In this document: positions 21,901-30,972 of the stretch, piece after piece
Position numbering within the stretch: the stretch's first letter is position 1
How the letters are laid out: every line of letters begins with the position of its first letter
Origin: Mytilus edulis
Taxonomy: Eukaryota; Mollusca; Bivalvia; Mytilida; Mytilidae
Assembly: GCF_963676685.1 (NCBI RefSeq)
Contig: NC_092350.1
Span: 38,592,873 to 38,656,872 of the forward strand
Direction: 5' to 3'
Length of the DNA: 64,000 nucleotides
Notes under the pieces: model-generated
Database searches by the model: none
What the model was told of the DNA's origin: nothing
What the model saw: the letters and a program-made list of their open reading frames with translations, nothing else
Made by a program: the position numbers and the translations under genes

Positions 21901-22718
21901 TCCATCGGTTTTACCTTGCGTTTGTATCGTAACAGGCACAGGTTCTGCTGTATATATTGCCTCCTGTTCCTGTTCGTAGTTGGTACGAGCATTGTCTGTT
22001 GCATCTTTATCTATGGTAATAGTATTCGAAGTTGAACTTCTTCTAAAATAGCTGCATTTGGTTCCGTTTGTCGTTGCATTTTTTGTATGCTGAACCTGGC
22101 CATATTCATTCACACATAGTGTGTATGGTGTCATTTTTTGTTGCTGTGACCATAGGTGATCGTTGACAGTTTCATTGTGAAGATGGAACAATAAGCGGCA
22201 AATGAATACATGAACTAACGGTGACATCTGATTAATAAAATATAGGTCACGTTTTAAAGAGTTGAAAAATTGTTCAGCAGCTTGGGTATCGATAGAACCA
22301 GCCAATCCTTCAACAAGGGAAATTTTGCGGAGATTTTCTTTTTGCTCCTTACAGTTTCCTTCATGGAACCAATCAAATAGACAGTAATGGTCCGAAGAAC
22401 CAGTCGTTGGGTTGCACGCTTCGTTCACTTCATCTTGTGTTTCCTGTAAGAACGGAAGACTAAACGGTAAACCCTCTTCAGCTCTAAATAAGTTTTCTTC
22501 TGTTGCCTCTGCAACTCTTCCTTCATGTGGATGGAACATTCCTGGTTGCAAACGGTTGCCACATGAAGCTACTTTGTTTGCCACATCGACAATTACCACA
22601 TTCGGCTGGTGTTTAAATGATCGCAGAAGATCTACAAAATCTCTTGGACTTTCGCCACGCAGAAGACACTTAGATGCATATACCACGGAATGGGGACATA
22701 ATCCTATTACCCATCCAC
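10085..22718 (-). CDS. KDZ-transposase/Josephin fusion gene, 13 exons, 5' end missing
   Basis: Exons in transcript order (minus strand): 22718-21199, 20635-20570, 19839-19726, 19241-19155, 18471-18433, 16769-16697, 15923-15784, 14806-14731, 13546-13518, 12901-12846, 12074-11966, 10887-10754, 10241-10085. Each is bounded by AG and GT, and every junction phase agrees; codons split across introns give D, D, C and F. The total is 865 codons and TAA. Domain order: C-terminal half of a KDZ-type DDE transposase, Josephin-like cysteine protease, acidic Ser/Glu-rich linker from exons 2-9, and a C-terminal region I do not recognise. The first exon starts after an acceptor with one base of a codon pending, so upstream exons (KDZ N-terminal part) exist; I could not find them. 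No stop or frameshift in 2.6 kb of joined coding sequence argues for a living, perhaps domesticated, gene. The model comes from reading splice sites by eye; a small missed exon in phase 0 remains possible. Confidence 0.75.
11098..11835 (+). mobile_element. GAGGCTCTAAAGAGCC element, single-unit copy
   Basis: It starts TAGAGGCTCTAAAGAGCCTG and GTCGCTCACCTTGG. It holds one copy of the internal unit (AGGGAAATTACTCCTTAGGG, GGTCATGTTGACTTATTT, CATGGCGGCCATCTTG). It ends with GGACGGACGCCAAGTGATGA and an AGCTCACT end. It lies in the intron between exons 12 and 11 of the KDZ-Josephin gene. The 101-codon frame inside is repeat-derived. Confidence 0.75.
12595..12755 (-). repeat. GATGTGGTATGA family fragment, reverse orientation
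   Basis: GTGTTGAAGGCCGTACCTTG, ACCTATAAAGGTTTACTTTT and GGCACTCATACCACATCTTC follow the family's order in reverse, as also seen at 58440-58570. Confidence 0.7.
13950..14058. repeat. Fold-back MITE, AAAGCCTTGGTCACACCTTA ends
   Basis: ATAAAGCCTTGGTCACACCT at the left mirrors AGGTGTGACCGAGGCTTTAT at the right. The inner parts (ACCGGATAAGACGAACGGA against TCCGTTCGAGCTATCCGTTA) also pair. It is intronic in the KDZ-Josephin gene and has no coding capacity. Confidence 0.8.
14092..14460 (+). repeat. Dispersed family fragment plus GATGCCCCACTCGC...TAGGTGGGGCAT element
   Basis: 14092-14140 is a GATGTGGTATGAGTGTCAAT piece. From about 14155, GTGGCCATAGTACACGGATG then CCCCACTCGCACTATC opens a short element closing with CTATTATCGTAGGTGGGGCA at about 14453. 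The ends GATGCCCCACT and AGGTGGGGCAT are near-inverse. A GACGAACGGACGAACGG-type tract precedes the 3' end, as in all copies (7.6, 39.8, 54.9 kb). Confidence 0.75.
14731..20635 (-). CDS. Exons 2-8: small acidic linker exons
   Basis: Seven short exons (39-140 bases) encode only polar, acidic sequence. Examples are SEEEYWERTFENQESPH (exon 2), NMEEDILDNMESQRHD (exon 3), TTEDVEEQTSDENDNG (exon 4), GERNYELRKNPTQ (exon 5), SMEDILRNSDKKDD (exon 6) and GGSEEEEEEDDIDDG (exon 8). MEDIL-like phrases recur in exons 3 and 6, so some may descend from one duplicated exon. Most junctions are phase 0, which allows exon skipping without frameshift. The likely role is a flexible, negatively charged spacer. No fold is visible. 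Confidence 0.7.
15124..15707. mobile_element. TIR element (MITE) with AAAGGAGTAGGTCCGGTAAG ends
   Basis: AAAGGAGTAGGTCCGGTAAG at 15124 is mirrored by CTTACTGGACCTACTCCTTT ending at 15707, about 20 bp with one mismatch. Inside, AAGTGGCCGCATCCGTGTTC (15358) and GAACACGAATGCGGCCACTT (15443-15462) form a second nested inverted repeat. It sits in the intron between exons 8 and 7. It encodes nothing; the 63-codon frame spans the inner palindrome. Confidence 0.85.
15784..15923 (-). CDS. Exon 7 of the same gene: coding 42-bp tandem repeat
   Basis: After an intron acceptor (TTGTTTCAG) the exon encodes three copies of a 14-residue unit, DMSTSSELEHDVVS. The first two copies are DNA-identical and the third is diverged (IMSTSSELERCW). 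It ends SSDVEQ at a CAG|GTAAGA donor. Phases 1 in and 0 out match the neighbouring exons. Each unit ends in GTTGTTTCAG, so every repeat also carries a potential splice acceptor. The composition is that of a disordered, phosphorylatable Ser/Glu segment. Confidence 0.8.
15985..16330 (-). repeat. GATGTGGTATGA family fragment, reverse orientation
   Basis: GTCGTTTGTTTATGTGTTAC, TAGGCCGTTAGTTTGCTCTT, CACTTCGGGGCCTTTAATAG and GAAGGCTGTACATTAGCC appear in the reversed family order. A second partial copy follows at about 16870-16990. Intronic in the KDZ-Josephin gene. Confidence 0.7.
16990..18420. other. Intron sequence, no further exon seen
   Basis: This stretch of the intron between exons 6 and 5 holds a 117-codon plus-strand frame (17117) without recognisable features. 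It also has GTACAA-rich stretches near 17755-17815 and (TA)n microsatellites at 18210-18240 and 18355-18380. Neighbouring exons join in phase without anything from here. Confidence 0.4.
20030..20140 (+). repeat. GATGTGGTATGA family fragment
   Basis: AGCCAACGACAATCAACGAA, TTACGGGCTCTCAACTTTGG and GAATGTTGCGGGGTTATA match the 3' part of the copy at 51315-51640 (ACGACAACTACTGAATTACA, GTAGCGGGGTTAAACTC). Confidence 0.7.
20306..20348 (+). ncRNA. Hammerhead ribozyme motif (type I, loopless stem III)
   Basis: All catalytic residues are present. Core CTGATGA is at 20312-20318. Stem II GTC/GAC (20319-20321 with 20328-20330) closes a six-base loop. GAAA is at 20331-20334. Stem III comes from ACGC/GCGT (20334-20341), and cleavage is expected after C20342 (GTC|T). 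Stem I pairs GCGTCA (20306-20311) with TGGCGT (20343-20348): four Watson-Crick and two G-U pairs. Stem III has no loop, so a single copy cannot close it. Hammerheads of metazoan retrozymes and Penelope-like elements are known for such minimal stem III and act as dimers. It lies on the plus strand, opposite to the host gene, in the intron between exons 3 and 2. Flanking sequence GGTCCTCAATGCTTTTCAAC also occurs at about 60967, so it belongs to a dispersed element. Confidence 0.75.
21199..22718 (-). CDS. Exon 1: KDZ transposase C-half plus Josephin-like protease domain
   Basis: After the acceptor the frame reads GWVIGLCPHSV and then, from 22686, VYASKCLLRGESPRDFVDLL, the block known from KDZ transposases. 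Numbering residues from 22686: VVIVD ends in a candidate catalytic Asp (34), FDWFHEGN lies at 104-111, and DTQAAEQFFNSLKRD at 133-147 carries a Glu (138) in the position of the third acidic residue. MSPLVHVFICRLLFHLHN (154-171) is the usual KDZ tail. A polar linker follows. From about 327 comes a Josephin-like fold: SSNYCGLCVVNNILG with candidate nucleophile Cys337, HYVAI with His449, and RLIDS with Asp464 where ataxin-3 has Asn. Josephin domains cleave ubiquitin from substrates; whether this one does is inference. The exon ends at a CAG|GTATAT donor in phase 0. Reading on instead would stop 11 codons later at 21166. Confidence 0.85.
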
Positions 22719-23419
22719 CTGAAATTTATTTCAAATCAATTATTGTTTTTTGTATTAAAGATTTAATATGTACACATACATGTATATTTGTAACTGTCTT
22801 CACAGAATGGTGACGTGAAGCTGATCCTATTTATACGTTTTTACTTGTGAAGAAACGATAGAAAACACAAACTTTAATTGATAATCTATTTTAAGATACA
22901 CCATTCATAATAATAAGATGCCCGTTTTGGACGAAAAGGGCATAACTGCTGAATTATATTAGACATTAATTTTCTTTCTTATCATTATATATTTCATTAA
23001 ATTCTCTACCTATTTTATTAGTTATATAGATATTTTAAGATGGTCGTAGTACAATCGAAATTAGGTCTCTCATAAGACATGTCTAACAAACGCCATAAGA
23101 CTAGCACTCAAAATGTCCAAGGACCACTTAGGCAACATCTTTAAAAGACACTAGAACACACCCGCGAAATCGCGGGAATTCAGAGCGTATTTGAAAGGAT
23201 GTAAAGTGTTGTAGGAAGAATTTTGTAAAAGATTTAATGACTTGAGAATTTCAGGAAAAGTATCAAAAGTCATAGGTACTTGGGGACAGGAAGATGTTTT
23301 TTTAACCCTCCTCCTTTATTTCCAAAATTCCCATTTTTTGTTTTCTATTAATTTCATTATGAACATACATTTAGTGTACATGTATTATGAACATTCCAGT
23401 CAGGAGCCTGTAATTCAGT

Positions 23420-23514
23420 GGTTCAGTGATATTTGTTTTTGTTCATTTTTGTACATAAATAAGGCTGTTGGTTTTCTCATTTGAATTGTTTTACATTGTA
23501 ATTTCGGGGCCACG
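23420..23514 (-). repeat. GATGTGGTATGA family fragment before the satellite
   Basis: GGCTGTTGGTTTTCTCATTT then GAATTGTTTTACATTGTAAT and TTCGGGGCC is the reversed family segment. It directly abuts the first satellite monomer, so the array edge lies at a repeat boundary. Confidence 0.65.
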
Positions 23515-24761
23515 CTTATTTACAGTTAAAACAAGCATAACTTGCCAGAACTAAATTTTCTAATAAAATTAGTGTCGGTACCTCCTCAGAACCAACCTTT
23601 ATTTACAGTAAAACAACCATACCTTGTCAGAACAAAACTTTAAAAAGTAATTTGAGTGTCGGTACCTCCTTAGAACCCACGCTTATTTACAGTCAAAACA
23701 ACCATAACTTGCAAGAACTAAATTTTCTAATAAAATTAGTGCCGGTACCTCCTCAGAACCCACGTTTATTTACAGTCAAAACAAGCATAACTTGCCAGAA
23801 CTAAATTTTCTAATGAAATTAGCGTCGGTACCTCCTCGGAACCAACGCTTATTTACAGTCAAAACAAGCATAACTTGCCAGAACTAAATTTTCTAATACA
23901 ATCAGTGTCGGTACCTCCTCAGAACAAACCTTTATTTACAGTAAAACAACCATACCTTGTCAGAACAAAACTTTAAAAAGTAATTTGAGTGTCGGTACCT
24001 CCTCAGAACCTACGCTTATTTACAGTTAAAACAAGCATAACTTGCCAGAACTAAATTTTCTAATAAAATTAGTGTCGGTACCTCCTCAGAACCAACCTTT
24101 ATTTACAGTAAAACAACCATACCTTGTCAGAACAAAACTTTAAAAGTAATTTGAGTGTCGGTACCTCCTTAGAACCCACGCTTATTTACAGTCAAAACAA
24201 CCATAACTTGCCAGAACTAAATTTTCTAATGAAATTAGCGTCGGTACCTCCTCAGAACCAACGCTTATTTACAGTCAAAACAAGCATAACTTGCCAGAAC
24301 TAAATTTTCTAATACAATCAGTGTCGGTACCTCCTCAGAACAAACCTTTATTTACAGTAAAACAACCATACCTTGTCAGAACAAAACTTTAAAAAGTAAT
24401 TTGAGTGCCAGTACCTCCTCAGAACCAACGCTTATTTACAGTCAAAACAAGCATAACTTGCCAGAACTAAATTTTTTAATAAAATTAGTGTCGGTACCTC
24501 CTCAGAACCAACCTTCATTTACAGTAAAAACAACCAAACCTTGTCAGAACTGAATTTACTAATAAAACTTTGTGCCGGTACCTCCTCAGAACCAACCTTT
24601 ATTTACAGTAAAACAACCATACCTTGTCAGAACAAAACTTTTAAAAGTAAAACTAGTGTCGGTACCTCCTCAGGACCAACCTTTATTTACAGTAAAAACA
24701 ACCAAACCTTGTCAGAACTAAATTTTCTAATAAAACTTTGTGTCAGTACCTCCTCAGAACC

Positions 24762-24801
<40 letters not shown>

Positions 24802-24838
24802 TAAAACAACCATACCTTGTCAGAACTATATTTTCTAA

Positions 24839-26925
24839 AGGCGTATTTGTTACAGAAAAACTGATTTTAGTTTAAGGTTTTGGTTTAAAACCGATTTTGA
24901 TTAGTTTTGGTTTGAGTTTCAAAACTGGTTTTGGTTGAGATATTTTTCAACAAATGTAAAGTTTATAGGTAAAAACATGATGTCAAAACTACTTGGGCAA
25001 GTTTGTTCTGCACATCTCCAGAATGCCTTTTGGTGAAGAATCCAAAAAAATAAATCTGGACCTCTTTTGGAGATATTCTACAGAAGATCAATAAAATAAA
25101 AAAGTTCAATTTGCCGTCAAATATAGCAAATTTTTGTTATGTTCGATGACATGAATTAAGTTTACAATAATTAATTGTTTAGAAAATTAAGATACGTCCA
25201 GTAGAAATGACTGTAAAAGTGTGCTCTCTTCGTTACACTTTTATTTGTGCTTTCCTTTAACTCAATTTCGTTAAACCAACCAGGCTTCACCCCCACTACT
25301 AGTATTTAATATTTAAGAATACTCTTAAACTGCACGAGAAATCTTCAATGTTTGTCTGAAATATATATTAAAGTATATTAGGGGGGGGGGAGATCTGAGA
25401 CAAGAGCCCGAGACAACTCAAGTGCCTGTGAAAACTGTTATAGTTTTCTCCTTTGAATGGTTTTACATTTGTGATTTCTGGTTCTTTTATAGCCGTCTAT
25501 GTGGTATTATTAGCTTTGCTAATTGTTGAGGGCTGTATGGTGACCTATGGCTGTTATTTTGTGTGTGATTTGGTCTCTTCGAAGAGTTGTCTCATTAGCA
25601 ATCATACCACATCTTTGTTTTTATATCAACCCCTGCCATATTTTTTATGAAGCTGTTTAGTGGTTGTCGTTGGTTCATGTCTCAACTCATATTTGATTTT
25701 TTGTAAATTGTTTTGTTTTGTATAGTTAGGCCGTTAGTTTTTTTTATTTTAATTGTTTCACATTTCATGGCCTTTTATAAACGGCTTTACAGTATCTAGT
25801 TTTGTCATTGTTGAAGGCATTAATGTTGCCTATAATTGCTTACATCCACTATTTGGATAGTTGGCTCATGAGCAATAATATCGCATCTCTTGACTAACAT
25901 TATATACCCGACTTTTAATCTTGTGTTTTCCTGAACATGCATGAAATATTTGTCACTGGGCATTAAAAATTAGCATCAATTTAAAATTGTGTTAAATAAT
26001 CATTGACACTGCAGAGAGAAAGAGGTGTATTTTTTGCTAAGAATTTAGACATAAAAATAAAAAATCTCTTAATTAATTATTGGTAAGATACTGACAAATT
26101 ATAATAATCTCTGTTAAAAAGAGATGTACAGACTGCCAATATCAATGAATTATAAATGGTGGTGCACCATACCTAATCACAATTATGTTCATCATGGTAC
26201 CTGTCAAATGTTTCATACCAAAATCGAGAATGGAACCATTTTTTTTTTTTAATTTCACAATGAGTTGTGCTTATCTCAATGCAACAACATACATACCAAA
26301 AATCACTGACCTAGAAATGACGACTTTATTACAAATTTTAACAATTCTCATAATTTCATAAGCTCTTGTTCTCATAGGCTATTTCAATTTATATCACAGT
26401 TATGAATTCTAGTAATGTTTACAATTTGTTTTATCGGATTGTTATCTCATAAACATTAATCGTCATCTTGCAGTATTTTCCAATTTACAACAAATGAAAA
26501 TTTACAATTTAAAACGTTTTTTAATTGCCAATTTATACAAGAAGACACTTGCCAGACTGAGAAAAATAGCAATAACAGCAACAAATAAATGATCAAACAA
26601 ATACATGTAGTGTTCAGAATTAACATTAATTATCTATATAAAACTATGTGAAGGTAAAAAAAGGTAATACTAGTACATTAGTATTGAAAATCCACTAAAA
26701 AAATCAATTTGACCATAGAATTTGCATAAAGTTTTTCGCGACCACTACACTGCATCAATATTTCCGCCATTGTAAACCCTAAACCGAAACCACAAACCAC
26801 CCTTGGACATGGTTTTAATAGTTACGGCAAACCAGTTTAGGTTCGAAACTAGTTTCAAACTGGTTCTCATTAACAAATGGAAAGTTTAACAAACTAAAAC
26901 TGGTTTTGCACTAACAAATACGCCT
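24839..26925. mobile_element. 2.1-kb non-autonomous TIR element inside the satellite
   Basis: AGGCGTATTTGTTA at 24839 is mirrored by TAACAAATACGCCT ending at 26925. The similarity extends further in (left AAAACTGATTTTAGTTT, right AAACTAAAACTGGTTTT). The satellite monomer is interrupted exactly: TTTTCTAA lies before and TAAGTAAAAG after, giving a 3-bp TAA target duplication. TAA/TTA duplications are typical of PIF/Harbinger elements, so that superfamily is a guess. No transposase is encoded. The interior holds dispersed-family fragments (25436-25900), a G run near 25381 and AT-rich filler. Confidence 0.8.
25436..25900 (-). repeat. Two GATGTGGTATGA family fragments inside the TIR element
   Basis: GAGGGCTGTATGGTGACCTA, TCGAAGAGTTGTCTCATTAG and AATCATACCACATCTTTG make up the first. 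GTGGTTGTCGTTGGTTCATG through GGATAGTTGGCTCATGAGCA is a second, more diverged copy. Confidence 0.65.
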
Positions 26926-29215
26926 TAAGTAAAAGTTGTGTCGGTACCTCCTCAGAAACAACCTTTTGTTTACAGTAAAAACATCCTTACCTTGTCAGAA
27001 TTGTAAAATTTCTAAGAAAACTTTGTTTCGGTTCCTCCTTAGAACTCACTTTTATTGATAACTAAAACAACCATACCTTGGCAAGACTAAATTTGCTACG
27101 AAAACTTTGTGCCGGTACCTCCTCAGAACCCACGTTTATTTACAGTAAAACAACCATACCTTGTCAGAGCAGAACTTTAAAAAGTAAGTTGAGTGTCGGT
27201 ACCTCATCAGAACCCGCGCTTATTTACAGTCAAAACAAGCATAACTTGCCAGAACTAAATTTTCTTATAAAACTTTGTGTAGGTACCTCCTCAGAACCAA
27301 CTTTTTTTTTTTTTTTTTTTTTTAAGTAAAACAACCATACCTTGTCAGAACTATATTTTCTAAGTAAACATTATGTCGGTACATCCTCAGAACCAACTGT
27401 TTATTTACAGTGAAAACAAACATACCTTGTCAGAACTAAATTTTCTAATAAAACTTTGTGGCGCTACCTCCTCAGAACCCACGTTTATTTACAGTAAAAA
27501 CAACCATACCTTGTCAGAACTAAACATTTTAAAGTGAACTGAGTGTAGGTACCTCCTCAGAACCAACCTTTATTTACAGTAAAACAACCATACCTTGTCA
27601 GAACAAAACTTTTAAAAGTAAGTTGAGTGTCGGTACCTCCTCAGAACCCACGCTTATTTACAGTCAAAACAAGCATAACTTGCCAGAACTAAATTTTCTA
27701 ATAAAATCAGTGTCGGTACCTCCTCAGAACCAACCTTTATTTACAGTAAAAACAACCATACCTTGTCAGAACTAAATTTTTTAATACAACTTTGTGTCGG
27801 TACCTCCTCAGAACCAACCTTTTCTTTTTTTTAATGTAAAAACATATCTTGTCAGAACTATATTTTATTTCGGTACCTCCTCAGCAACATTTTTTTTACA
27901 GTAAAAACAACCTTACCTTGTCAGAACTAAATTTGCTACGAAAACTTTGTGTCAGTACCTCCTCAGAACCAACCTTAATTTACAGTAAAAACAACCTTGT
28001 CAAAACCAAACCTTTTAAAGTAAACTGAGTGTCGGTACCTCCTCAGAACCAACGTTCATTTACAGTAAAAACAACAAAACCTTGTCAGAACTAAATTTTC
28101 TAATAAAACTTTGTGTTGGTACCTCCTCAGAACCCACGTTTTTAACAGTAAAAACAACCATACCTTGTCAGAACTATATTTTCTAAGAAGCTTTGTATAG
28201 GTACCTCCTAAGAACCCACGTTTATTTATAGCTAAAACAACCGCACCTTGTCCGAACTAAATATGCTAAGAAGCTTTGTATAGGTACATTCTCAGAACCG
28301 ACGTTTATTTATAGCTAAAACAATCATACCTTGTCAGAACTATAAATATTCTAAGAAGTTGAGTAGGTACCTCCTCAGAACCCACGTTTATTTATAGCTA
28401 AAACAACCATACCTTGTCAGAACCAAACTTTTAAAAGTAAATTGAGTGTCGGTACCTCCGGCTCAGAACCCACGTTTATTTACAGTAAAAACAAGCATAC
28501 CTTGTCAGAAATAAATTTTCTAAGAACACTTTGTGTCGGTACCCCCTCAGAACCCACGTTTATTTAGAGTAATAAAAACAAGCATACCTTGTAAGAAATA
28601 AACATTTTAAAGTAAACTGAGTGTCGGTACCTCCTCAGAACCGTTATTTACAGTAAAAACAAGCATACGTTGTCAGAAATAAATTTCTAAAGAAAACTTT
28701 GTGTCGGTACCTCCTCAGCACTAACCTTTATTTACAGTTAAAACAACCAGACCTTGTCAAAACTAAATTTTTCTAAGCCAACTTTATGTCGGTACCTTCT
28801 CAGAACCAATCTTTTTTTTTGATAATAAAAACAACATAACCTTATCAGTTCTAATATTGATATAGTAAACAAACAGTAAGTACCATCTCAGAACAAACCG
28901 TTATTTACAGTAAAACAATTAAACCTTGTGAAAACACATTTTTCAAAGTAAAATGAACGTCGGTACTCCTCAGAACCAACCGTTATTCACAGTAAGAACA
29001 ACAAAATCTTGTCAGAACTAAATTCTCTAAGTAATTTTTAATGTCGTACCTTTTAAAATAAAAACATCAAGTTAATAACTTCATGTCGGAACCTCCCCAA
29101 AACCAACCTTTATTTACAGTAAAATCAACATATCTATATCAGCACTAAAGTTCTTAGTGTACTGAGTGTCGGTACCTCCTCAGAAACAACTGTTATTTAC
29201 AGTAAATACAACCAT

Positions 29216-29640
29216 ACCCGGTAAGAACACAAATGTGCCCCTGTTTGCATATAATATTACTCAAACACAGTATAAGTGACGCTACCCAATTTCGTACTTG
29301 ATCATAGTTATGGGGTAATAAGCACTGTGTAAACAGTCTGGTTGAGGCAAACGTAAGTTGGATAACAGGAACGAAAATTTCAACTTGGCAAAACTCTAGA
29401 GATGTAAAAGTGACGCCACCCACATTCAATCTTTAACTGTGATTTGTGGTTATAATTAAGCATTGTGTATACGTTTTGTGACATTTGGTTGGGATAAACT
29501 AAAGTTTGAGAATTGAAACCAATTCAGGGACATACGGAGTACGGATGTACTGACAAGGGTAAAACAAAAACTGTAACCTTGTCCGTCATAATTCTGGCGA
29601 ACTTCCTTAGACACAACTTGTATATATACATAATGTATAC
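29216..29640. repeat. Diverged dispersed repeat, GTGACGCTACCCAATTTCGT
   Basis: AAGTGACGCTACCCAATTTC and GTACTTGATCATAGTTATGG recur as AAAGTGACGCCACCCACATT within the same block. A related piece is at 37275-37390 (AAAGTGACACCACCTAAATT). No coding sequence. Confidence 0.5.
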
Positions 29641-30509
29641 ATATACTTCTTTATACATTGTATTAAGAATCATTTTTTTAACTTGAATTATAATATAAAG
29701 GACGTCACCTATCCAGAACTGAACTTTAATTACGAAATATTAATTTTAACCAATACCTTGTCAGAATTAAGTTGTGAAGTAATAATATAAGTAATCCAAA
29801 TGCAACCATTTTTTCAGTAAAAGTATACACTCCTAATTTAAGAACCTACTTAATTCTGTATTAAAAAAAAATAAAATATAGGATAAAACGTCGTTATAAC
29901 TAATTCAACAAAAAATTCTCGGAACTGTGACCAAATTGTCTTCATTATTATAAATTGTTACCTCCTAATATTAACCAATCATTTTTGTACTTAATTTTGA
30001 AATGAAAATGCAGCATTTACCATGCTCTATATTGAATTTTCAAGTACTCATTTTTCAAGTTATGTAATGAGTTGATTAAAACCAAACCTGGTCTTGGCCA
30101 TGATTGCCTAATTAAAATTCTACTTCCTAAAATTAAGCAAATGGATAGACGCACATCGAGAAGCATCTATTTCCCTTTATAACAGCTGTATAAAGTGACA
30201 TACATGTGCCATAAATGTTTATTTTGCCGACTCAATTTAACCGTATTTAAGAAAACAAATTTATAAGAAGAAACTATGTATTGTGCATGATATTCGGACA
30301 AATATATTAAGAAAGAAAATAAACCATAGATTAAGCAACCAATTATATAATATTCATATTCACGGTCAGTGTAACGTGTTGTAGTCTGAGGTTGTGATAT
30401 ATACACTGTCTAGCACATAAAATCAAATTAAAATATGTATCTTGGGGTCAATAGATCATGAAGTATATATATTTCAGATGTTTCTAGTTGTATAACACAA
30501 AAAGATAAT
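29641..30509. other. AT-rich, nothing recognised
   Basis: Traces of the satellite phrase (CCTTGTCAGAATTAAG near 29756) suggest very old monomers. No gene or exon found. Confidence 0.4.
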
Positions 30510-30972
30510 ATGGGGACGAAGTCCCCAATAACAGTAGAAAATTCAATAAAAAAAAAAAATTCGGGAAAATTTCCCGAATTTTTCATTGTACTAATGAACT
30601 CAAAATCGTTCAATTTTTTTTATGTCATGTTTTGGAATCCCGGACCTGCGCAGAAATGTACAATATACTTCCTTTTTCCGGTCTCGTTTGTATGAAACTT
30701 TGAGTAAAATATATATTTATCAGTCTAGTATAAAATAGGAAGAAACGTGCAATACCAATTTCATTTTTAATAATTCCTTGATATGAAAAAACGTTACCTA
30801 ATGATAGCGTTTCTTTGTTTACATTGCATATGACGTCATAATTTAAATAACGTCACAACTAAAATCCCTAACAACAGAACCAAACTCGGAAACGTTACGG
30901 TATTTCCGTTTCTTTTTTTTTTGACAAATAATTAAGTTACAAAAAAATAATTCATACAGACTTCGTCCCCAT
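30510..30972. mobile_element. MITE-like element with ATGGGGACGAAGTC ends
   Basis: ATGGGGACGAAGTC at 30510 is mirrored by GACTTCGTCCCCAT at 30959-30972. The left end is itself palindromic (GGGGAC.GTCCCC). A second hairpin AATTCGGGAAAATTTCCCGA lies at about 30559. It encodes nothing. Confidence 0.65.

Larger units (their letters stand above)
23515..29215 (+). repeat. Satellite array, ~83-bp monomer with KpnI site GGTACC
   Basis: Monomers read GTCGGTACCTCCTCAGAACC, then AACCTTTATTTACAGT, then AAAACAACCATACCTTGTCA, then GAACTAAATTTTCTAA, with about 83 bases between GGTACC sites. Two classes alternate: one with AAGCATAACTTGCCAGAACT, the other with CATACCTTGTCAGAACAAAA plus CTTTAAAAAGTAA. The part before 24.8 kb is homogeneous; copies after about 28.2 kb diverge. 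Long T runs (24764-24797, 27302-27323) replace the TTTATTTACAG segment in some monomers. The array is split by the element at 24839-26925. Short frames in it (83-87 codons) only read through monomers. Confidence 0.9.

Noticed and set aside
24541..29215. Repetitive frames of 83-87 codons (SEPTFIYSK units)
   Set aside because: They are monomers of the 83-bp satellite read in one frame. They end in homopolymer-coded Phe runs, and indels break the frame repeatedly.
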